From: Methanobacteriota archaeon
Lineage (GTDB): Archaea; Thermoplasmatota; Thermoplasmata; RBG-16-68-12
Assembly (NCBI GenBank): GCA_005878665.1
Contig: VBLR01000114.1
Coordinates: 4,165 to 68,164, forward strand
Direction of reading: 5' to 3'
DNA length: 64,000 nt
Shown: one piece after another, positions 1-8,479 of the stretch
Position numbering within the stretch: the first letter of the stretch is position 1
How the letters are laid out: every line of letters begins with the position of its first letter
The notes under the pieces: generated by a model
Databases searched by the model: none
Told to the model about the DNA's origin: nothing
What the model saw: only the letters and a program-made list of their open reading frames with translations
Made by a program: the position numbers and the translations under genes

Positions 1-10
1 TCCCCCGCCA

Positions 11-529
11 TCACGAGGCCCGGGCGCCCTCTTGAGGCGACGCGGGAGGGAGGTCGGTGAAAGTGCGCGCGAGGAGGACCTCATGGGGAGCCAAGAGCAT
101 CCGCATCTGCACGGAGAGCCCGCGCCAGCGATACCACCGCCAGAGGACTCGGCGGGCGACCCGCTCGAATCCGAGGGACTCGAACAGGCGCATCGACGGA
201 TCGTTGTCCCTGGGTACGGCGGCAAACACCCGGTCGGCCCCGCGAGATCGGAAGAGCCGGAGCGATTCCTGGACGAGCGCCCTTCCGGAGCCCATCCCGC
301 GCGCCTGTGGATCGACCGCGACGAAGTACACGTACCCGATGGACGGCGTCCCGCGGAAGAGAATCCCCTCGAGGAAGCCCACGATTGAGGATTCACCCTC
401 GGCCACCAGGAAGGGCCAGGCGTGGCGCAGCCCGCGGACTGCGAAGTACGCGTAGACGCGGTCGAACGAGGCCCGGGCGATCCTCACGATGGCCGGGCGG
501 TCGGGGGCGGTCGCGTCACGAATCTGCAC
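11..529 (-). CDS. GNAT family N-acetyltransferase
   Basis: A 172-residue single-domain GNAT protein. Acetyl-CoA binding is suggested by the run from VAVDPQARGMGSGRALV (about residues 70-86), which holds the R/QxxGxG/A loop, and by the C-terminal NDPSMRLFESLGFERV strand-helix typical of RimI-like enzymes. The substrate cannot be read from sequence. The start is GTG at 529, overlapping the 3' end of the upstream small gene by 14 nt, so the two probably form a two-gene operon. RimI-type protein acetylation is one possibility, but small-molecule acetylation is equally possible. Confidence 0.85.
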   Translation of the reverse strand: MQIRDATAPDRPAIVRIARASFDRVYAYFAVRGLRHAWPFLVAEGESSIVGFLEGILFRGTPSIGYVYFVAVDPQARGMGSGRALVQESLRLFRSRGADRVFAAVPRDNDPSMRLFESLGFERVARRVLWRWYRWRGLSVQMRMLLAPHEVLLARTFTDLPPASPQEGARAS

Positions 530-794
530 GGGGCCCGGAATCGCCCGCGGCCGAAGAACGTTCCCGTTTCAGCGCCTCGATGTCCCGTTCCATCTCCAGG
601 AGGATCGAGAGGAGCGCCAAGATGCTCGGGTCGATGTGGGCGCAGTAACTCGCGGCGCTCGAGTGCGCCCTCGACTGGTACAGTAGACGGTCGAACACCT
701 CGCGGTCCTTCTCCCGCAACGCGCGTCGATAGTCCATCCAGTCGTTCAAGATCGACTCGAGGTGCAGTCGATATGTCGGAATCGTGCGGCCCAT
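516..794 (-). CDS. small conserved alpha-helical protein, function unknown
   Basis: I do not recognise a named family. This 92-residue, charged, mostly helical protein contains an AxxEKDREVFDRL segment, a HSSAASYCAHIDP centre and an LSILLEMERDIEAL helix. The start is ATG at 794; the in-frame extension to 1172 is ignored because it runs antisense into the neighbouring methyltransferase. A TATA-like GCATAAGA box lies 26 nt upstream, which fits a leaderless transcript. It overlaps and precedes the GNAT gene, so the two are probably co-transcribed. It has no membrane segment or metal motif. Confidence 0.7.
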   Translation of the reverse strand: MGRTIPTYRLHLESILNDWMDYRRALREKDREVFDRLLYQSRAHSSAASYCAHIDPSILALLSILLEMERDIEALKRERSSAAGDSGPRADS

Positions 795-816
795 TCCCTT
801 TCGGATTGTAGCCCCT

Positions 817-824
817 GCATAAGA
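817..824. promoter_or_regulatory. shared TATA-like box between divergent genes
   Basis: GCATAAGA is centred about 26 nt from both the ATG at 794 (minus strand) and the GTG at 846 (plus strand). One box could therefore direct two divergent leaderless transcripts. It is inferred from spacing only. Confidence 0.5.
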
Positions 825-845
825 TGGGAAGCGGGGGAGGGGTCG

Positions 846-1754
846 GTGAAAGTGCATGTAGACGCCGGGCCATCCGCCCCGCCGTTGAATCCCGAGGAGG
901 CTTCCCGGCTCCTGATTCAGGAGTACAGCCGCATGGCCCGCGAGTACGACGCGCACGTGACACCATATCATGCACCAATCGCCCGACGTCTGCTCGAGCT
1001 GGCGCGTATCGAAGAGGGCGAACGAATCCTCGATATCGGTTGCGGCACCGGGATCGTTGCGTTCGAAGCCGCCGCGGCGGTCGGAGAAGGGGGCTCTGTC
1101 GTCGGGATCGATCTCGCGGAACGCGCCGTGCGGCTTGCCGCGGACAAGGCCGCCGCCGCGGGACTTCGGCACGTCCGTTTTGTGGTCATGGACTCCCGCG
1201 CCCTTCGATTTCCGGCCGGCTCATTCGACGCTGTCTTGTCGGGCTTCGGCCACCCGCTCATCGAGCGGCGACGCTGCTTGGAGGAGGTGCATCGCGTCGT
1301 CGGTACGCGAGGACGTTTTGCCCTGTGCACATGGAACCCGGTCAAGGCCCTGTCGAAAGCCACGTTTGTGGTGGTTCGCGAGATGCTGGAGCGCCGTCGA
1401 CCCGCGGTCGTCGCCCCCGATGTCGCCCGCCTGATCGAGGCCCGGAAGATCCTCGCCTCGACGGAGGAGGGCAAGGAGACACAATCCGCGGACGGCTGGA
1501 TTCGCCTCTTCCGAAGTGCCGGCCTGTCGTCGGCAGAAACGGTCGAGGAGACGCACTGGGCCGCCTTTCGAGGGCCGGACGCGTACCTGGAGTATTCGTT
1601 CGCATGGGGCGACAACGAGCGGGAGCTGCGCCACATGACGGCCGAAGACCGCGAGGCGTTTCGCCGGGAATTCCGCGAGCGAGTGACCCCGTTGATGACG
1701 GACGAAGGCCTCATCGTAGATTGGAATCTGCGTTACTTTCTTGTTCGGGAATAG
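846..1754 (+). CDS. class I SAM-dependent methyltransferase
   Basis: A 302-residue methyltransferase of the UbiE/Methyltransf_11 type. Motif I is ILDIGCGTGIVAFEAA (about residues 65-80), followed by an acidic post-I strand VVGIDLAERAV and a motif II region FDAVLSGFGH. The C-terminal 100 residues, with the WAAFRGPDAYLEYS segment, probably form a substrate lid. The acceptor is unknown; small-molecule or quinone-like substrates are typical of the family. GTG 846 was chosen because it follows a GGGGAGGGGT ribosome-binding stretch and sits 26 nt from a TATA-like box; GTG 852 and ATG 933 are alternatives. It is transcribed away from the small gene and GNAT pair. Confidence 0.85.
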   Translation: MKVHVDAGPSAPPLNPEEASRLLIQEYSRMAREYDAHVTPYHAPIARRLLELARIEEGERILDIGCGTGIVAFEAAAAVGEGGSVVGIDLAERAVRLAADKAAAAGLRHVRFVVMDSRALRFPAGSFDAVLSGFGHPLIERRRCLEEVHRVVGTRGRFALCTWNPVKALSKATFVVVREMLERRRPAVVAPDVARLIEARKILASTEEGKETQSADGWIRLFRSAGLSSAETVEETHWAAFRGPDAYLEYSFAWGDNERELRHMTAEDREAFRREFRERVTPLMTDEGLIVDWNLRYFLVRE

Positions 1755-1782
1755 ACCCTTCGAGCCGGGCGGTCTACCCGGA

Positions 1783-2520
1783 CTATTCCTTCGTCCACCG
1801 TCGCATCTTGCGGAGGCACGCGCGCCGGTCGTCCGGGATTCCTTTGAAGATTTCGAGCGTGACCGGCCCGTCGTATCCGCGGGCCTTCAACGCCTTCGCA
1901 TCTCGTTCGAGATCGATCGTTCCCTTCCCGAAAGGCAAGTGTTCGTCGCCGGTCTCGCCGTGCCCTCCATGGTTGTCGTGCATGTGCACGAGCCCGAGAC
2001 GGTCGGCGAGTGCCGCGAGATAGGTCCGCGCGCCGTCCGTCCGATTGTCGAGATGGGCGTGTCCGACGTCCAGGCAGTATCGCAGGTCCGGCACGGCATC
2101 GAGGACCGTCCGCATGACCTCCGGCGGCTCGTCGACGTTCTCCACCGTCACGACGGCGCCTCGGTCCGACGCGGCGCGCACCAGGTCGGCGAACCACGAC
2201 GCTTTCGTCTCCGGCGAGATCCGCGGCGCGGACCGCGTCTCCATGAAATGCGCGTTGAAGATGTGGATCCCGACCGGCTCGAGGGCGTCGATGAATCCGA
2301 CGAACCGAGCGAGGTCCGCCTGATGAAAGTGCGACGGCGGGAGATGGGCGGTGAACAGGGGGAGGCGCTTCGCCAAGGTCTCCGCTTCCGCCGCCAACTT
2401 CGTCGGCTCCCAGGTGAGCCACGTCAGGTCGAGCTCCGCGTAGTCGAACCCGGATTCCCGCAATTCGTCGACCTGCTTCGGGAACGGCTCGCGGCTGTAC
2501 GTCGATCCGCCGATGCGCAC
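1783..2520 (-). CDS. sugar phosphate isomerase/epimerase (xylose isomerase-like TIM barrel)
   Basis: A 245-residue AP-endonuclease-2/xylose-isomerase-like TIM barrel. Metal-ligand style motifs are present: VTVENVDEPP (Glu after beta-5), YCLDVGHAHL (Asp and His), LVHMHDNHGGHGETGDEH (His cluster) and a terminal VTLEIF strand. These fit a divalent-metal sugar isomerase or epimerase, but the substrate is not evident. Start is GTG 2520, with TATAAG about 26 nt upstream. It is convergent with the methyltransferase and divergent from the LysE-type exporter. Confidence 0.8.
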   Translation of the reverse strand: MRIGGSTYSREPFPKQVDELRESGFDYAELDLTWLTWEPTKLAAEAETLAKRLPLFTAHLPPSHFHQADLARFVGFIDALEPVGIHIFNAHFMETRSAPRISPETKASWFADLVRAASDRGAVVTVENVDEPPEVMRTVLDAVPDLRYCLDVGHAHLDNRTDGARTYLAALADRLGLVHMHDNHGGHGETGDEHLPFGKGTIDLERDAKALKARGYDGPVTLEIFKGIPDDRRACLRKMRRWTKE

Positions 2521-2543
2521 AGGCGCACGAACCGGCGGGCCGG

Positions 2544-2550
2544 TATAAGA
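2544..2550. promoter_or_regulatory. TATA box between divergent isomerase and exporter genes
   Basis: TATAAGA reads as TCTTATA on the minus strand and lies about 26 nt before the GTG at 2520. In the plus direction it predicts transcription start near 2573, 21 nt before the exporter GTG. Confidence 0.5.
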
Positions 2551-2593
2551 TTTGCCGCGCGCCTTTCATGAGGGCCGCTGCAATGGTCCCGGC

Positions 2594-3205
2594 GTGGTCC
2601 TGGACATCCTCTGGGCGATCCTCGCTGGCACCGGCATCGGCCTTTCGCTCGCGGCGCCGCCGGGGCCCGTGAACGCGATCATCGCGTCCCAGACGGTCAC
2701 GCGATCGTGGCGGGCCGGATTTCTCGTCGGGATGGGCGCGACGACCGCGGACACGATCTTCCTCGCCGTGTCCATCGCCGCGCATTCGGCCGTCACGAGC
2801 ATCCAGGGATGGGTCCCCGTCATCGCCCTCCTCGGGGCCGGCCTGATGGCGTACTTCGCCTGGAACACGGTCCGGGCGTTGCGACGCGCGGCCGACATCA
2901 TGGAATCCGAGCCGGAGGAGCACGCGAAATCCTACGCCACCGGCTTGAGCGTGAACATCACGAGCCCCTATCCGATCCTGTGGTGGCTCACCGCCGGCCT
3001 CGTCTTGATCGACCAACTGGGTCCTGCAGTCCTGGTCGGATTCTTCTCGGGCCTCCTCCTCTGGATTTCGGTCTTCCCGCTCGCCCTGCGCGAGGCCCAA
3101 CGCCGCATCGCGCGCACGTATCAGGCGGTCCTCGTGTTCTCGATTGTGTGCCTCGCTGCCTTCGCCGCCTGGCTCGTGTGGTCTGCGGTTGCGGTCCTCC
3201 TCTGA
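2594..3205 (+). CDS. LysE/RhtB family amino-acid exporter
   Basis: A 203-residue polytopic membrane protein with about six hydrophobic segments. The N-terminal GLSLAAPPGPVNAI motif is the LysE/RhtB signature, and NITSPYPILWWL in the middle corresponds to the family's NPK/NPxxxxF region. It probably exports an amino acid or related metabolite across the cytoplasmic membrane. GTG 2594 was chosen because the first helix starts directly after it and the upstream ATG at 2552 lies close to the TATA box, before the predicted transcript start. Confidence 0.85.
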   Translation: MVLDILWAILAGTGIGLSLAAPPGPVNAIIASQTVTRSWRAGFLVGMGATTADTIFLAVSIAAHSAVTSIQGWVPVIALLGAGLMAYFAWNTVRALRRAADIMESEPEEHAKSYATGLSVNITSPYPILWWLTAGLVLIDQLGPAVLVGFFSGLLLWISVFPLALREAQRRIARTYQAVLVFSIVCLAAFAAWLVWSAVAVLL

Positions 3206-3208
3206 GAC

Positions 3209-3931
3209 TTACCAGCCGAGACGCAAGTGCTCCGTCAGCCGGATTTCGCGGGATGCGCCCGCCACCCCGAACGCTGGGATGCGCGGAGCCGCGACCGCGA
3301 AGTCGTCCATCGTCGTCTGGTCGGGGGGCACGGCGGCATACCACTCCGACGTCCCGGTGTCGAGCCGATGGATGAGGACGCCGCCTTTCCCGTGGGCGAT
3401 GCGGATCACGCGGTCCGCGCCCTCGTACAACTGCCGCCGGATCGACTTCCGGCGATGGAGCTTCGCCAGGCCCGCGTTCGTCACTAGGCCGACGACCTCC
3501 CGCTCCCCGACCGTCTGGCGGATCGTCCGCATCGACCGCTGGAACAGCTGGTGCGCCTCGCCCACTTCGACGTCCTCGTCGAGGAACATCTCCGGCAGGC
3601 ATGCGAGGACCACGAGGCCCGCGCGGGTCTCCTCGATTTTTTTATCCAGCATATCCAATATTAACGTCGTCATCTGGTGGCACGTGAACGCTCGGGCCAC
3701 GTGCACGCGGGGCAGGATCTCCTCCCGCGTCAGCGCGGCCCGCTTCCCGAGGGCGACCATGCCGTGCGGGTCCACCGAGTTCCCGCCGTCCAGGAAGACG
3801 ACTTCGTGGCCTTCCATGACCGCGCGCACGGACAGGAGGGTCGTGAGGTGGAACACGAAGTCGGAGCCGCTGTCGATCAACGTGATCTTGCCCGCCTCGA
3901 ACGGTCCGAGGATCCGGTCGAGGGTGGGCAC
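3209..3931 (-). CDS. RecA/KaiC-fold protein with degenerate nucleotide-binding site
   Basis: A RadB/KaiC-like domain that begins LDRILGPFEAGKITLID, matching the 'LD.LLGGG.E.G.IT.I' entry strand of archaeal RecA paralogues. The P-loop GPxGSGKT is replaced by DSGSDFVFH, and the Walker B strand LVVLACLPEMF lacks the usual aspartate. ATP binding is therefore probably lost and the role may be structural or regulatory; that is inference. The listed start is GTG 3931, but plausible coding continues upstream in frame to about 4003, with GGGGAG at 4011-4016 and a TATA box at 4036-4046 yet no ATG, GTG or TTG. The true start may be a non-standard codon such as CTG 3997 or ATC 4003. Confidence 0.65.
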   Translation of the reverse strand: MPTLDRILGPFEAGKITLIDSGSDFVFHLTTLLSVRAVMEGHEVVFLDGGNSVDPHGMVALGKRAALTREEILPRVHVARAFTCHQMTTLILDMLDKKIEETRAGLVVLACLPEMFLDEDVEVGEAHQLFQRSMRTIRQTVGEREVVGLVTNAGLAKLHRRKSIRRQLYEGADRVIRIAHGKGGVLIHRLDTGTSEWYAAVPPDQTTMDDFAVAAPRIPAFGVAGASREIRLTEHLRLGW

Positions 3932-4035
3932 CAGGGTCGTGAGGGCCGGACGCGTCTCGACGCGGACCTCCGGGATGACGATGGCTTCCGCGGCCAGCGC
4001 GATGGAAATCCTCCCCGCGATTCGATGGAGATGGC

Positions 4036-4046
4036 GATATAAATCC
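4036..4046 (-). promoter_or_regulatory. TATA box for the RecA-fold gene
   Basis: GGATTTATATC on the minus strand is a strong archaeal TATA element. It predicts a transcription start near 4014, upstream of the annotated GTG by about 80 nt, and supports an N-terminal extension of the downstream gene. Confidence 0.55.
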
Positions 4047-4159
4047 TGGGGCGGAGGGGAGGGATGGGTGAAAGTATGGGCGACTCCACGCCGATGGCAC
4101 GTATCGCCGAGGAGTAAGCCCTATCTAACCGCCGGCCCGATACATCGACAGGAGACGGC

Positions 4160-5389
4160 ATGCAAGGAGAACGGTACCAGAACACGATTGCACTCCTCCT
4201 CATCGTCCTCGTGTTCGCGTCGATCCCTTTGATCGTGAACTTCCTCGGCGCGTGGTTCCTGTGGGCGCCCATCTTGGCCGCTCTCGCCGTCCTTCCCGCG
4301 GCCTTCCTAAGGGAGGCGGAACTTGACACGGGCCTCGAGGCGCCGGCCCGGGTCCGCGCCGCACTCGCCGGAAACCTCCGCAGCGAAGGCCTCGAAGTGA
4401 CGACCGAACCCGACGCCGTCTGGGTCCGAATCGACGCGCTGTCCGCGGTCCGGATCCGAGCACGAACGACCGAGCGGGGCACGGTTCTGTCGTCTCAGGC
4501 GCGCGCGACGAGAGCGGGATGGCTTCTCCTAATCGCCCTCGTCGCGTCCGTCGTGGGGAGCCTGCCGGCCGTCGCACTGACTCTCGTCCTCTTCCGACGT
4601 GCGAACCGGTTCGCCCGAGCCCGAGCACCCGCGGCGTTCGGAGGGAAAGGCCGTGCGGCCGTCTCGTCGAGAGACGAGGTGCGGGCCATGCTCCTGGGAA
4701 GCCTCTCTTCGGCCTTGCGGATCGCCCGCGAGGCGTCCGATGCTCAACACAAAGCACACACGGACGCCCAGACTGTCATCGCGGTTGCTGCGTTCACAAG
4801 CTGGACCGCGCTCCTCATCGGTTTGTTCGTCGCGTTGAACGGGTTCAATCTGATCACGGGCCAATGGGATGTACCAATCGTTGGCGCGACAGCCGGCACC
4901 TTGGTCCTCTCGGTCGTCCTCTTGGCGGTCGTGCGACGGCGATACCGCCCAAGGCTCGCGCGCTACCGCACGTGGATCGACCGTTTGAGTGACGCGTTCG
5001 ACCGAGAGATGTCCCTGGAGGCCGCGGAACCGTCTGCTGCAAGCACGTTTGAGCTCCTCGCGGAAGCTTCCACTCAGGTTCCGGATTGGCTGAACGCCCA
5101 GCGGCGTGCGGGGCTCAGCAGCGATCCCGCGACGTCCCTGGGGATCCTGCTCCTCACGCTCTTCGTCTCTTCGATGTTCACCAACGCCATCATCGGGGCC
5201 CTCCGCGGTGCCCTCGACCTCGTATTCGTCTACGCGGCTACGGGAACCGTCGCCGCCGGAATCGCCGCGTGGATCTACCGTGCGTGGAAGCGGCGGGAAG
5301 ACGCCCGCCTCGCGCACGCGCAGGCCGCCTGGGACGCGCACGTGAAGTCGCTGCGTGCGCGGATGGACCACTTCCTCGAGGAGATGTGA
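4160..5389 (+). CDS. multipass membrane protein, function unknown
   Basis: A 409-residue protein I do not recognise. It has two N-terminal hydrophobic helices (about residues 8-50), a soluble charged segment, a helix near residues 115-140, a helix pair near 210-260, and a final pair near 330-370. A basic soluble tail is rich in Arg and Ala. There are no catalytic motifs. The ATG is preceded by a CAGGAG ribosome-binding site. A winged-helix gene begins 5 nt after its stop, so the two probably form an operon, perhaps a membrane protein with its own regulator. Confidence 0.7.
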   Translation: MQGERYQNTIALLLIVLVFASIPLIVNFLGAWFLWAPILAALAVLPAAFLREAELDTGLEAPARVRAALAGNLRSEGLEVTTEPDAVWVRIDALSAVRIRARTTERGTVLSSQARATRAGWLLLIALVASVVGSLPAVALTLVLFRRANRFARARAPAAFGGKGRAAVSSRDEVRAMLLGSLSSALRIAREASDAQHKAHTDAQTVIAVAAFTSWTALLIGLFVALNGFNLITGQWDVPIVGATAGTLVLSVVLLAVVRRRYRPRLARYRTWIDRLSDAFDREMSLEAAEPSAASTFELLAEASTQVPDWLNAQRRAGLSSDPATSLGILLLTLFVSSMFTNAIIGALRGALDLVFVYAATGTVAAGIAAWIYRAWKRREDARLAHAQAAWDAHVKSLRARMDHFLEEM

Positions 5390-5393
5390 CGGC

Positions 5394-5690
5394 GTGGCCG
5401 GAGGGTCGGATTGGGGGCGCCCGGACCTGTACGTGGTCGCTCGGATGCTCGAGCGACTGTGGCGTGAGGCCGACCCGATGGTCAAGACCCGCCTGCAAGT
5501 CGCGGCGAATGTGAACTACGACGTCTTCAGCCGGTACATCGGGTGGATGCAGAGCCGGGGACTCGTGTCGCTCGAGAACTCAGCGGACGGCCACGAGCGT
5601 GTGGCCTTGACCGACAAGGGGCGCGAGGCGTACCGGAAGCTCGTGCAGTGGATCAACGATGTCGTGCGCGGCGAGTTCTCCAGCGCCTAG
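5394..5690 (+). CDS. winged-helix DNA-binding protein (ArnR1-like)
   Basis: A 98-residue protein with the archaeal single winged-helix pattern: helices through MLERLWREADPMVKTRLQ, recognition region VNYDVFSRYIGWMQSRGLV, and a wing/strand VALTDKGREAYRKL. These small regulators resemble ArnR1/DUF4364-type repressors. GTG 5394 is the only suitable start after the previous stop. It follows the membrane protein gene closely. Its TAG stop lies in a CTAG that also gives the stop of the convergent SRPBCC gene. Confidence 0.75.
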   Translation: MAGGSDWGRPDLYVVARMLERLWREADPMVKTRLQVAANVNYDVFSRYIGWMQSRGLVSLENSADGHERVALTDKGREAYRKLVQWINDVVRGEFSSA

Positions 5691-6139
5691 CTCGAATGCC
5701 CGTCTTCACGGAGATTCCGCTCCATCTCCCCGAGATGGAAGTCGAGGTCCCGCTCCGTGTAGCGCCGCCACCATGCAGTTGCGAGCGGGATGAGAATCCA
5801 GCCAACGTGCCGGGGTCGTATGTCCACGTCGAGCGAGACGCGAGTGCTGTCGCCCTCCGGGTCGAATCGGTATGCGTACCGGACGTCTGCGGCGGGATAG
5901 CGCGCCTCGACCGCGTACCCGAGAGGCGGATTGACGATCACATGCTCTTGGATCGTGACCCGCATCGGACGCGTCGCACGATCCTGCAACCAGATCTCGT
6001 TCCCGGTCCGCCGCAGGACAAAGCGCGTGCTCGCGGCGGGAGAGCCCGGGCGCTGATGGTCATCCTCGCGGAAGTCCGTCCACCAGGCGAAGACCTCGTC
6101 CCGCGGGAACGGCGTCTTGCGATCCAGGCGGAACTTCAT
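5687..6139 (-). CDS. SRPBCC-fold protein
   Basis: A 150-residue START/Bet v1-like (polyketide cyclase/dehydrase type) domain. The order of elements fits: FPRDEVFAWWTDF after the first strand, then a long antiparallel sheet (TIQEHVIVNPPLGYAVEARY, RYAYRFDPEGDSTRVSLDVD) and a C-terminal helix YTERDLDFHLGEMERNL. Such proteins bind hydrophobic ligands, but the ligand here is unknown. It is convergent with the winged-helix gene, sharing a CTAG stop site. Confidence 0.75.
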   Translation of the reverse strand: MKFRLDRKTPFPRDEVFAWWTDFREDDHQRPGSPAASTRFVLRRTGNEIWLQDRATRPMRVTIQEHVIVNPPLGYAVEARYPAADVRYAYRFDPEGDSTRVSLDVDIRPRHVGWILIPLATAWWRRYTERDLDFHLGEMERNLREDGHSS

Positions 6140-6232
6140 TCGACGGGTACCAGGCGAGCCCCCACGGATGAACCTCTCGGGTTAACCTTGTTTACGGTTG
6201 ACTCCCGCAGGCCGATGGGACCAGCATGCTGC

Positions 6233-6862
6233 CTAACTCGACGGCGGGGGCGGCGGCGAAGCGGCCGTGGCCGCGGCAGCGCGCGCCTGACGTTTCCGGC
6301 GGATCGCCGACGTCTGCATGAACGCACCGAGGACGAATACACCAAGACCCGCGAGGGCCGCGGTCGTCGTGGGGACGACCTGCAAGAGGTACAGGCCCAG
6401 GGCCAGCAGCAGTCCGCCGATCGCCGCGGTGATGATGCCAATGATGTCGTCGATGAAGTAGTACGAGATGCCAAAGACGACGACGAGCACGAGGATGGCC
6501 GCAATGAGGGGCGTGTCCAGCTGGCCGGCCGTGAACTGGGCCTTGCCGCCGAGTAGCGCATAGATTGCCGCCCCAGCCAGGAGGCCGACGAGGAACGCAA
6601 GGGCCACCTTGACGAGTTTCGTAAACAGGATGCTCCCGATGACCGCGCCGACGATCGCGAGGATGAGCCCGGTGAGGTCGCTCCCGAGCGCGACACCGAA
6701 CAGGAAGCCGACGACGCTCCCGAGCAGGGCCCCGATGAGGGACATCACGGTGGCCCACAGACCGTGCCCCCAGAATGCGAGGGCGAGGCCCGTCAGGATC
6801 AGGATCGCCCCAAGGAGGTAGCGGACCTCGGGTGAGGTGACGATCCCAGGGAGCGCAGCCAT
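6233..6862 (-). CDS. DUF4203/TMEM198-like multipass membrane protein
   Basis: A 209-residue, very hydrophobic protein with about seven transmembrane segments, glycine-rich helices such as LIGALLGSVVGFLFGVALG, and a short basic, proline-rich cytoplasmic tail ending in PPPPPSS. The layout matches the DUF4203 (TMEM198/TM7SF3-like) family, whose function is not established. ATG 6862 lies 26 nt from a clear TATA box, so the mRNA is probably leaderless. It follows herA on the same strand but has its own promoter. Confidence 0.75.
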   Translation of the reverse strand: MAALPGIVTSPEVRYLLGAILILTGLALAFWGHGLWATVMSLIGALLGSVVGFLFGVALGSDLTGLILAIVGAVIGSILFTKLVKVALAFLVGLLAGAAIYALLGGKAQFTAGQLDTPLIAAILVLVVVFGISYYFIDDIIGIITAAIGGLLLALGLYLLQVVPTTTAALAGLGVFVLGAFMQTSAIRRKRQARAAAATAASPPPPPSS

Positions 6863-6883
6863 CGCGCGTCGATTCGGCTCGGA

Positions 6884-6892
6884 CTATAAATA
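6884..6892 (-). promoter_or_regulatory. TATA box of the DUF4203 membrane protein gene
   Basis: TATTTATAG on the minus strand is centred 26 nt upstream of the ATG at 6862, predicting a leaderless transcript. It lies in the short gap after the herA stop. Confidence 0.6.
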
Positions 6893-6925
6893 GACAGCGC
6901 GTTTTTCGGACACGGTTCGGGTCCA

Positions 6926-8479
6926 CTACCCGCGACCGAACACATCGTCCGCGCGTTTGGCGATTTCCCGGACCGTCCCTTCATCGAGGATTCCGGTCCC
7001 GAGGACGTGCTCCCGCACATTCAGGTCGTCGTAGCTGAGGACGTCGATCACGGTCGGGATGCGGATCGCGTCGCCGATCACCGCAACGGTCCGCAACGGA
7101 AGCTTCGCGATGATGTTCTCCCACATCTTCTTGTCCGGGACGCCAGCCAGGGCTGCCTCGACGTCGGAGGGCTCTTTGAGGGACATCACGAGACGATTCG
7201 CGAGCTGGCTCCGGACCTCGTCCGAGATGCGAGAGGGTCGCTGGTCGACGAGGGCCAGGATGAGATTGAACTTCCTCGTCTCACGGGCGAGCCGGCTGAA
7301 CGTGTGCGCGTACGGCGCGATCTCGGGGCTCAGGAACTTGTGGGCCTCCTCGAGGAACAGGACGAGGCGCGGGTATTCCTCGTTCCGCTCCGTGTACAAC
7401 TCGAACAGGCGGCGCGAGAGGATGTTCGCGACGAACAGGTAGACCATCTGATCCGTCCCGTAATCCCCGAAGTCGAGGACGACGCTCTTCCCGTCGCGGA
7501 TCGCCGCAAGGATGTGCGCGAACGCGTCTTTGGCCTGCGTCATGGCCCTGAGGAACGGAAGGCGGTCGAGCCGGCCGATCCGCCGCTTGAGACCCTGGAG
7601 GGTCATTTCGTGGGCCCTCTCCGATCCGAGCATTTCCATCGTCGCGTCCTTGACGGCCGAGATCAGGTCCCGGCCCCCGCGCGTCTTTGCGATCTCGTAC
7701 AGCGTGTCGACCATCGGCGCGGTCAGATCCTGCAGCGCGACGATGAGGTCCTCCGGCGTGATCTCGCCCGTGTCGAGGACGAACGGTTTGGCCTCTCGGT
7801 TCTTCGGATCCAGGGAGAAGATTTCGACCTTCCCGGGGAAGAAGAACTTCAGGCCTTCCGTCTTGTCCGTCGCGCTGAAAACCCCGTACTCGCTGTGCAT
7901 GTCGAAGATGAGGACGGATCCGACGTCCTTCGAGAGGATCCCCGCGCAGACGAGCTTGTTCAGGATTGACTTGCCCGTCCCGGTCCGCCCGAAGATCGCG
8001 AACGGCTTCTCGACCAGTTTCTTCATGTCGAGCTGCACGTGGAACGGTTCCACGCCAGTGATGGTGCCCAACGTCGCGGACGTGTCCGTCACTTCGTATA
8101 TGCGTTCCACGTCGTCCCGGGTCGCATGTCGGCACGCGGAGAAGTACGGCGGGATCGTCTGCGGCTCGCTGAGCTTCTTCGTCTCCCGGTCCACCAGCTG
8201 GATCATTCGGAGTTTCGCCTTGCTGTAGAAGATCGGGCCTCCATAGCCTTCGTGCGTCTCCGGCCGCGGCACGATCACGTCCGCGATCGTCGAACCCGCG
8301 AGTTGGTCCGCGATATCGCTCTCCTCGTTTACGACGTCCTCCACGAGGCAATAGAAGTCGTATCGTGCGCCCTCGACGATGACCGGGAACGCAATCTTCA
8401 GTTCCTCCGGATTTCCGAGCTGGAGTTTCGCGACGAGGCCGTCGATCACGGACGCGGCGACGATCTCCCCGATCTTCAT
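6926..8479 (-). CDS. herA: HerA hexameric DNA helicase/translocase
   Basis: A 517-residue FtsK/HerA-superfamily ATPase. The N-terminal HAS barrel covers about residues 1-150, with Walker A GRTGTGKS at about 164-171, Walker B LVLFLEEAHKFL near residue 375, and the C-terminal RLVMSLKEPSDVEAALAG region typical of HerA. HerA forms a hexamer with NurA that drives 5'-strand resection at DNA breaks after Mre11-Rad50. The ATG at 8479 overlaps the nurA stop by 4 nt, so translation is probably coupled, and mre11-rad50 lie just upstream on the same strand. Length and motifs are normal. Confidence 0.95.
   Translation of the reverse strand: MKIGEIVAASVIDGLVAKLQLGNPEELKIAFPVIVEGARYDFYCLVEDVVNEESDIADQLAGSTIADVIVPRPETHEGYGGPIFYSKAKLRMIQLVDRETKKLSEPQTIPPYFSACRHATRDDVERIYEVTDTSATLGTITGVEPFHVQLDMKKLVEKPFAIFGRTGTGKSILNKLVCAGILSKDVGSVLIFDMHSEYGVFSATDKTEGLKFFFPGKVEIFSLDPKNREAKPFVLDTGEITPEDLIVALQDLTAPMVDTLYEIAKTRGGRDLISAVKDATMEMLGSERAHEMTLQGLKRRIGRLDRLPFLRAMTQAKDAFAHILAAIRDGKSVVLDFGDYGTDQMVYLFVANILSRRLFELYTERNEEYPRLVLFLEEAHKFLSPEIAPYAHTFSRLARETRKFNLILALVDQRPSRISDEVRSQLANRLVMSLKEPSDVEAALAGVPDKKMWENIIAKLPLRTVAVIGDAIRIPTVIDVLSYDDLNVREHVLGTGILDEGTVREIAKRADDVFGRG

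Noticed and set aside
52..858. GGTCGGTGAAAGTGC occurs at 52-66 and 841-855, and a related GGGTGAAAGTAT near 4066-4077
   Set aside because: Two of the three copies are not in comparable positions (one lies inside the GNAT gene), and the match is short. It is probably chance plus ribosome-binding-like composition.
516..1172. Full-length reading of the small gene at 516-794 as a 218-residue protein
   Set aside because: The extra N terminus runs antisense through the methyltransferase and lies upstream of the predicted transcription start at 794.
3636..3665. T-rich stretch TTTTTTTA suggesting a terminator
   Set aside because: It lies inside the RecA-fold coding region (encoding a lysine-rich segment on the minus strand), not at a gene end.
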